Assembly (NCBI GenBank): GCA_029067025.1
Contig: JAIEFH010000268.1
Location: 1-7,608 of the forward strand
Direction: 5' to 3'
Origin: Oscillospiraceae bacterium
GTDB taxonomy: Bacteria > Bacillota > Clostridia > Oscillospirales > Oscillospiraceae
DNA length: 7,608 nucleotides
Positions 5,696 through 7,608 of the stretch are shown here, piece by piece. Position numbers and translations under genes: made by a program. The first letter of the stretch is position 1; each line of letters begins with the position of its first letter. Below the pieces are notes generated by a model that saw only the letters and a list, made by a program, of their open reading frames with translations, did not search any database and was not told the DNA's origin.

Positions 5696-7129
5696 TTAAA
5701 AGCGGAAGTAGAGGAACGGATTGTAGGTGCCGTCCACCAGGTAGGCGGTGGTGAACACCAGCCCTGCCAGCATCAGCACCGGGAAGGCGGCCTGACGCGC
5801 CCGCTCGGGGAGCTTCTTCCAGGTGTGCGCCGCCAGCGGCGTGGCCGCCACAATGGCAATGACCAGGATGGGCAGGTAGTTGCGCAGATAGTACAGGAAA
5901 TCGGTGTCCAGCGCCCCCGCCCCGAAGCCGAACATGGCGGCCAGGTACGGCCCCATGGCGGAGAAGTCCTCCACGGCGAAGATGGCCCAGCCCACGATGG
6001 CGATAACCACGCCGTATATGTGGGTCAGCCACGCCGGGGCCTTGTCCAGCCACTTGCCCAGGAACAGCTTTTCCAGCCCGATCCACACGAACCAGTACAG
6101 GCCCCAGATGAGGAAGTTCCAGCTTGCTCCATGCCAGATGCCGGTGGCCGCCCAGACAATGAGCAGATTGAACACCATCCGGGCGGGCTTCACCCGGCTG
6201 CCGCCCAGGGGGAAGTAGAGATACTCCCGGAACCAGCTTCCCAGAGAGATGTGCCACCGCCGCCAGAACTCGCTGGCGGACTTGGAGAGATAGGGGTAGT
6301 TAAAGTTCTCCAAAAACTCGAAGCCCAGCATACGGCCCAGGCCGATGGCCATGTCGGAGTAGCCGGAGAAGTCGAAGTAGAGCTGGAGAGAGAAGGCGAC
6401 GATGCCCAGCCACGCGCCCAGAGTGGTGAGCTGCGCGCCCGGGGTGGCGAGGTATACGTCCCACAGGGGGCCCAGGGCGTTGGCCAGCAACACCTTCTTG
6501 CAGGCCCCGATGGTGAAGCGCTGTACGCCGGAGGCGAACTTCTCAAAGGAGTGATCCCGGTGCTCCAACTGTTCGTCCAGGTCCTTGTACTTGATGATGG
6601 GGCCGGCGATGAGCTGGGGGAACAGGGTGACAAAGGTGCCGAAGGTGACGATGTTCTTCTGGCACCGGGCGTCCCCCCGGTATACGTCGATGGTGTAGCT
6701 CATGGTCTGGAAGGTGTAGAAGGAGATGCCGATGGGCAGGGTGAAGGGGATGGACGCGCCGCCGGGCAGGGGCAGCTTCTCAATGACGGGCAGGAAGCCC
6801 GCGCCGATGGCGGCAAGGCTGCCGGCGATGAAGTTCCAATACTTAAAGAACCCCAGCAGGAGCAGGTTGAACACCACCGACGAGGCCACCGCCGCCCTTG
6901 CGCCCCGGTCGTTCCCCTTGGCCTTGCAGCGGGTGACGATGCGCCCGTGGCTGTAGTCGATGGCGATGGACAGGAACATGATGACCACGTACACCGGCTC
7001 GCCCCAGCCATAGAAGATCAGGTTGACCACCAGAAGCACCAGGTTGCGCCACTTTAGCGGGGAAATGTAGTACAACAGCAATACGATGGGGAAATAGAGG
7101 AACAAAAAATACGGGCTGGAAAAGATCAC
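5696..7129 (-). CDS. MBOAT family O-acyltransferase (AlgI-like)
   Basis: A 477-residue multi-pass membrane enzyme that moves acyl groups (usually acetyl) from a cytoplasmic donor to an acceptor outside. The opening MIFSSPYFLFLYFPIVLLLYY and NLIFYGWGEPVYV (36-48) are typical of the AlgI/DltB branch. PIGISFYTFQTMSYTIDVYRG (132-152), FPQLIAGPII (170-179) and the core FDFSGYSDMAIGLGRMLGF (252-270) are conserved blocks. FWRRWHISLGSWFREYLYFPLGG (288-310) carries His293, and GIWHGASWNFLIWG (330-343) carries the invariant catalytic His333. The end DGTYNPFLYFRF is the normal family C-terminus, so the protein is complete. The GTG start at 7129 was chosen because GAGGTG (7137-7142) lies 7 nt ahead. The gene lies 60 nt after the DUF4358 gene and 185 nt before the DHHW gene, on the same strand. 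Pairing with DHHW indicates polymer O-acylation; the acceptor is not shown by the sequence. Confidence 0.95.
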   Translation of the reverse strand: MIFSSPYFLFLYFPIVLLLYYISPLKWRNLVLLVVNLIFYGWGEPVYVVIMFLSIAIDYSHGRIVTRCKAKGNDRGARAAVASSVVFNLLLLGFFKYWNFIAGSLAAIGAGFLPVIEKLPLPGGASIPFTLPIGISFYTFQTMSYTIDVYRGDARCQKNIVTFGTFVTLFPQLIAGPIIKYKDLDEQLEHRDHSFEKFASGVQRFTIGACKKVLLANALGPLWDVYLATPGAQLTTLGAWLGIVAFSLQLYFDFSGYSDMAIGLGRMLGFEFLENFNYPYLSKSASEFWRRWHISLGSWFREYLYFPLGGSRVKPARMVFNLLIVWAATGIWHGASWNFLIWGLYWFVWIGLEKLFLGKWLDKAPAWLTHIYGVVIAIVGWAIFAVEDFSAMGPYLAAMFGFGAGALDTDFLYYLRNYLPILVIAIVAATPLAAHTWKKLPERARQAAFPVLMLAGLVFTTAYLVDGTYNPFLYFRF

Positions 7130-7136
7130 AGGTATT

Positions 7137-7142
7137 CACCTC
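7137..7142 (-). promoter_or_regulatory. Ribosome binding site fixing the GTG start of the MBOAT gene
   Basis: GAGGTG on the minus strand, 7 nt before the GTG at 7129. No in-frame ATG with a comparable site lies nearby, and translation from this GTG gives the typical MBOAT N-terminus. Confidence 0.7.
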
Positions 7143-7159
7143 GCGGGATAAGTTAAGCT

Positions 7160-7181
7160 GCCCCGGCGCTTGCGCCGGGGC
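7160..7181 (-). other. Intercistronic GC hairpin between the DUF4358 and MBOAT genes
   Basis: GCCCCGGCGC (7160-7169) and GCGCCGGGGC (7172-7181) are perfect 10-nt arms with two bases between them; the real fold would be a 9-bp stem with a 4-nt loop. It begins 8 nt after the DUF4358 stop on the minus strand. No T-run follows (AGCTTAACTTATCC), so it may be an mRNA-stabilising or processing hairpin or a leaky terminator that lowers MBOAT expression, not a full stop. Confidence 0.55.
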
Positions 7182-7189
7182 AAATAAAG

Positions 7190-7608
7190 TTAGAACAAAG
7201 CGTTGAACAGGGATACGATTTCGTCGCAGTTCTCGTGGATGACCATCATGACGTAATTCCCGTTGGAAACAACCCGGGAGTTGTTTTCCCACTGGTCCAT
7301 TGCCATGGGGTACTGGGCCCCGCCGGGGCCGTTGCCGTCGCCCACCATATAGTCGATCCGGGCCTGGAAGACCGTCTTGACCGCGGCCACATCCGCGCTG
7401 TCCTTCACCTGCACCAGGCCGAACTCACCGTTGTTCATGGATATGGCGCAGACATAGACCAGGCACTGCTCGGTGTCGATCCCGGTCATCCCCGGATAGT
7501 AACCGTCCAGCAGATCGTCGCTGGCCAGCCCCAGGAAGCCGAACTCATACTGGGCTGTCACGCGCTCATAGAACGCCTCCAGATCCACCCGGTCGGCAGG
7601 CTCAGGGG
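7190..7608 (-). CDS. DUF4358 domain protein (5' truncated by window)
   Basis: About 138 C-terminal residues are visible, ending at the TAA at 7190-7192. The frame is open to the window edge, reading PEPADRVDLEAFYERV at its start, so the GTG at 7588 is probably internal and the N-terminus, perhaps a lipoprotein or secretion signal, lies outside. The pattern fits DUF4358: an early FYERVTAQYEF helix, GIDTEQCLVYVCAISMNNGE, the VQVKDSADVAAVKTVFQARI helix with its conserved Arg-Ile, YPMAMDQW, then VVSNGNYVMMVIHENCDEIV followed by the FNALF end. No catalytic motif is visible and the family's biochemical role is unknown to me. Its place directly ahead of an MBOAT and a DHHW gene on the same strand suggests a part in the same surface-polymer pathway; that is inference. 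Confidence is moderate for the family and high that it is a real gene. Confidence 0.8.
   Translation of the reverse strand, partial: PEPADRVDLEAFYERVTAQYEFGFLGLASDDLLDGYYPGMTGIDTEQCLVYVCAISMNNGEFGLVQVKDSADVAAVKTVFQARIDYMVGDGNGPGGAQYPMAMDQWENNSRVVSNGNYVMMVIHENCDEIVSLFNALF

Noticed and set aside
5825..7057. A 410-codon plus-strand open frame opposite the MBOAT gene
   Set aside because: It is antisense to an intact MBOAT with all conserved blocks. Its translation is Gly/Glu/Gln/Val-rich with no recognisable domain and no ribosome site.

Overview
The window is GC-rich and densely coded on both strands. It looks like a chromosomal piece of a Gram-positive anaerobe of the Clostridia, most likely Oscillospirales. 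That placement is an inference from three things: a Firmicutes-style LytTR/DUF3021 regulator pair, a DUF4358 - MBOAT - DHHW cassette, and strong AGGAGG-like ribosome binding sites. No rRNA, tRNA, transposase, phage gene or CRISPR array is visible.

Left part (1-3240, plus strand): the distal end of a branched-chain amino acid ABC transporter operon. livH is cut by the window edge. It is followed by livM, livG and livF, with gaps of 10 and 14 nt and one 8-nt overlap. The operon closes at a strong intrinsic terminator. The periplasmic-type binding protein gene (livJ/livK) is not in view and would be expected upstream.

Middle (3241-4304, plus strand): a separate two-gene unit. It has its own plausible sigma-70-type promoter, a stand-alone LytTR DNA-binding protein with no receiver domain, and a four-helix DUF3021 membrane protein. 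It ends at a second strong terminator. This is the arrangement of regulator plus membrane partner seen in LytTR regulatory systems.

Right part (7608-4359, minus strand, convergent with the middle unit): DUF4358 protein (5' end beyond the window), then an AlgI-like MBOAT O-acyltransferase, then a membrane-anchored DHHW/AlgJ-like SGNH-fold protein. The expected job is O-acylation of an exported or surface polymer: the MBOAT carries acyl groups across the membrane and the DHHW protein acts outside. The polymer and the role of DUF4358 are not evident. Two structured spacers interrupt the cassette: a 10-bp hairpin after DUF4358, and an 87-nt three-armed palindrome between MBOAT and DHHW.

The most unusual signals are the 87-nt composite palindrome (5605-5691), which may be a mobile or dispersed repeat, and a near-perfect 12-nt direct repeat upstream of the DHHW gene. 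That repeat resembles LytTR-type binding sites and could link the regulator pair to the surface-modification genes. Both are hypotheses. The liv operon itself is ordinary.
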